Origin: Bacteroidota bacterium
GTDB taxonomy: Bacteria; Bacteroidota; Bacteroidia; Chitinophagales; Chitinophagaceae
DNA: 64,000 nt
Assembly (NCBI GenBank): GCA_020161435.1
Contig: JAIUNV010000002.1
Span: 372,001 to 436,000 of the forward strand
Direction: 5' to 3'
The position numbers were made by a program, and so were the translations under genes. Under the pieces are notes generated by a model, which was not told the DNA's origin, did not search any database, and worked only from the letters and a program-made list of their open reading frames with translations. Position 1 is the stretch's first letter, and each line of letters begins with the position of its first letter. Of the stretch, positions 62,801-64,000 are shown one piece after another.

Positions 62801-63377
62801 AAATGAATTAAAATGGTGAGTAAATGCGCTATAACCCGATGGGCACCATAGCGATTGCTACCTGTTTAAGAAGTCGGGGGCGGTTTTTTACACCCAAGCC
62901 GTGGTGCGGATGGGTAAGTTGCGACGATGGTTAATCGTTGTGGCAGTCAGTTCGCGACAAAGCTGAAAGCCAGAAAGTCAATGGTGTGTTTTTGGTTCAC
63001 TTCGCAGCTCTTAAAAAGGTCAGCCATGTCCGTTTTTCAAGCCGCTTCAGCCATTAAAGTGTAACCTTCAATGTTTATACAATATTAATGCCAATTTTCC
63101 ACACCCTTTGTAGTTCAGCATAGGACTATACCGTTTTTTTACTACTACAAAGCCTGTCATTGTTGCTACATCCATGTCGTAACCAGACAACTACATGCTG
63201 TAAATCAACTACTTATAACTTTTGAAATATGTTGCCTTACTCCATGCCAAAAAAATCTGGCAGCTTGTAGTTATCCACATACAATTTATTCATCCCGGTT
63301 ATACAGCCGGGTTTCAGCCCTCATTTACCGTCAAACCACCGACCTTCCGGAACAAATCCGGAAACCGCCATTACTCC
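62801..63377. other. Spacer upstream of divergent cargo and amidase genes
   Basis: No gene was seen. It contains two sequences matching the DnaA-box consensus (TTTTCCACA at 63107-63115, TTATCCACA at 63271-63279), a TGCCA/TGGCA hairpin, a CCCGG/CCGGG hairpin (63295-63312) and a TTCCGG/CCGGAA hairpin (63346-63365). Promoters for both flanking genes must lie here, but no confident -33/-7 pair was found. Confidence 0.5.
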
Positions 63378-64000
63378 ATGAAATATTGCATCCTGTTTCT
63401 GAGCTTGCTGGCTTTTGCTTGCACAAAAGCCCCCTACTCCGCCACCAACAAAACTTATAAGCAGCAAGCCAAACGATATGCCAAGCTGCTCAAAACCTAT
63501 CCCCTGCAAGACAGCTTTGCTACTTCCCCCGATTTTGTAGGCACCACCAACTTCAGCATGCGCAAACCCAATTATGTTATCATTCATCACACGGCGCAAA
63601 ACAGTTGTGAGCAAACCCTCAAAACCTTTACGCTTACCCGTACCGCAGTGAGTTCACATTATGTGGTGTGCCGTACCGGAACGGTTTTTCATATGCTGAA
63701 TGATTACCTGCGGGCACATCATGCCGGTGTAAGTTTTTGGGGCGGCGCCACCGACCTCAACAGCAGTAGTATTGGTATAGAAATAGACAACAATGGCAGT
63801 GAGCCATTCAGCACCGAACAAATCAATAGTTTACTGGAAGTATTAGGTAAACTGAAAAAATCGTTTGCCATACCGGCCCGCCACTTTATAGGCCACGCCG
63901 ATATAGCACCTGGCCGTAAAGTCGATCCCAGCCGTCATTTTCCGTGGAAGCAACTGGCCGATGCCGGCTACGGCATTTGGTACGATACCACTAATATTAA
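63378..64000 (+). CDS. N-acetylmuramoyl-L-alanine amidase lipoprotein, 3'-truncated
   Basis: The frame is open from ATG at 63378 to the window end (207 codons seen). It has a lipoprotein signal (MKYCILFLSLLAFAC) and an amidase_2 (AmpD-like) fold: VIIHHTAQNS (first zinc His), SHYVVCRTGTVFHML, AHHAGVSFWGG, SIGIEIDNNG and FIGHADIAPGRKVDPSRHFPW (second His and Asp zinc ligands). This cleaves the amide between MurNAc and L-Ala in peptidoglycan, here at the inner face of the outer membrane or in the periplasm. A role in cell-wall turnover or recycling is expected. Whether there are extra C-terminal domains is unknown. Confidence 0.9.
   Translation, partial: MKYCILFLSLLAFACTKAPYSATNKTYKQQAKRYAKLLKTYPLQDSFATSPDFVGTTNFSMRKPNYVIIHHTAQNSCEQTLKTFTLTRTAVSSHYVVCRTGTVFHMLNDYLRAHHAGVSFWGGATDLNSSSIGIEIDNNGSEPFSTEQINSLLEVLGKLKKSFAIPARHFIGHADIAPGRKVDPSRHFPWKQLADAGYGIWYDTTNI

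Overview
The window looks like a chromosomal segment of a Bacteroidota bacterium, most likely family Chitinophagaceae. Supporting traits are type IX secretion (T9SS) sortase-family proteins with their PorV-like partner, T9SS C-terminal sorting domains, -7 boxes of the TAnnTTTG type upstream of many genes, scarce Shine-Dalgarno sequences, and a fused IcmF-type acyl-CoA mutase. No rRNA, tRNA, CRISPR array, transposase or prophage was seen. The species cannot be named from sequence alone.

Layout. 1-995: 3'-truncated tyrS on the minus strand. 1161-18375: a 17-kb T9SS-related locus with three giant paralogous C25-family (PorU2-like) proteins and a PorV2-like barrel. The barrel overlaps the third sortase-like gene by one base; the three big proteins share a body but carry different C-termini. 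18376-20677: repeat-rich spacer, then an HscA/DnaK-type chaperone. 21039-24607: minus-strand acyl-CoA (propionyl-CoA type) carboxylase operon (biotin carrier, biotin carboxylase, carboxyltransferase). 24608-25331: REP-like palindromes. 25332-31751: unrelated short units (GDPD lipoprotein, PhnA-like protein, PQQ sugar dehydrogenase lipoprotein, cupin, AraC regulator, deoD). 31752-34600: an AT-rich island with a putative restriction gene and an N6-adenine DNA methyltransferase, followed by a long inverted repeat that resembles a cassette recombination site. 34957-38115: ferredoxin and LuxC-type acyl-CoA reductase (divergent pair), then a DegQ/HtrA protease. 38767-44275: gamma-glutamyltransferase, then a minus-strand ccmE-ccmF-DUF4294 group for cytochrome c maturation. 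44486-49445: agmatinase-family hydrolase, membrane protein, unusual radical SAM protein, TauE/SafE and EamA transporters. 49442-51319: ArsR regulator and persulfide-dioxygenase/rhodanese fusion. 51562-56819: tsaB coupled to a 3HCDH C-terminal-domain protein, RidA, and IcmF. 56898-64000: WG-repeat protein, aldose-epimerase-like protein, CAP-domain protein, a 1.15-kaa secreted T9SS cargo, and a truncated amidase lipoprotein.

How parts fit together. The porV2/porU2 genes and the T9SS cargo with a type A sorting domain point to an active surface secretion/attachment system. The carboxylase operon, IcmF and the 3HCDH-like protein all concern short or branched acyl-CoA metabolism. ArsR plus the dioxygenase/rhodanese protein form a plausible sulfide/persulfide response unit. 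ccmE and ccmF make c-type cytochromes, with CcmE of the Cys-type (CXXXY) variant.

Intergenic space is full of dispersed palindromic repeats. The best candidates for something new are the triple PorU2-like locus, the restriction-modification island with its flanking inverted repeat and an intragenic terminator-like hairpin, the composite repeat element at 20752-21035, and the cysteine-rich radical SAM protein.
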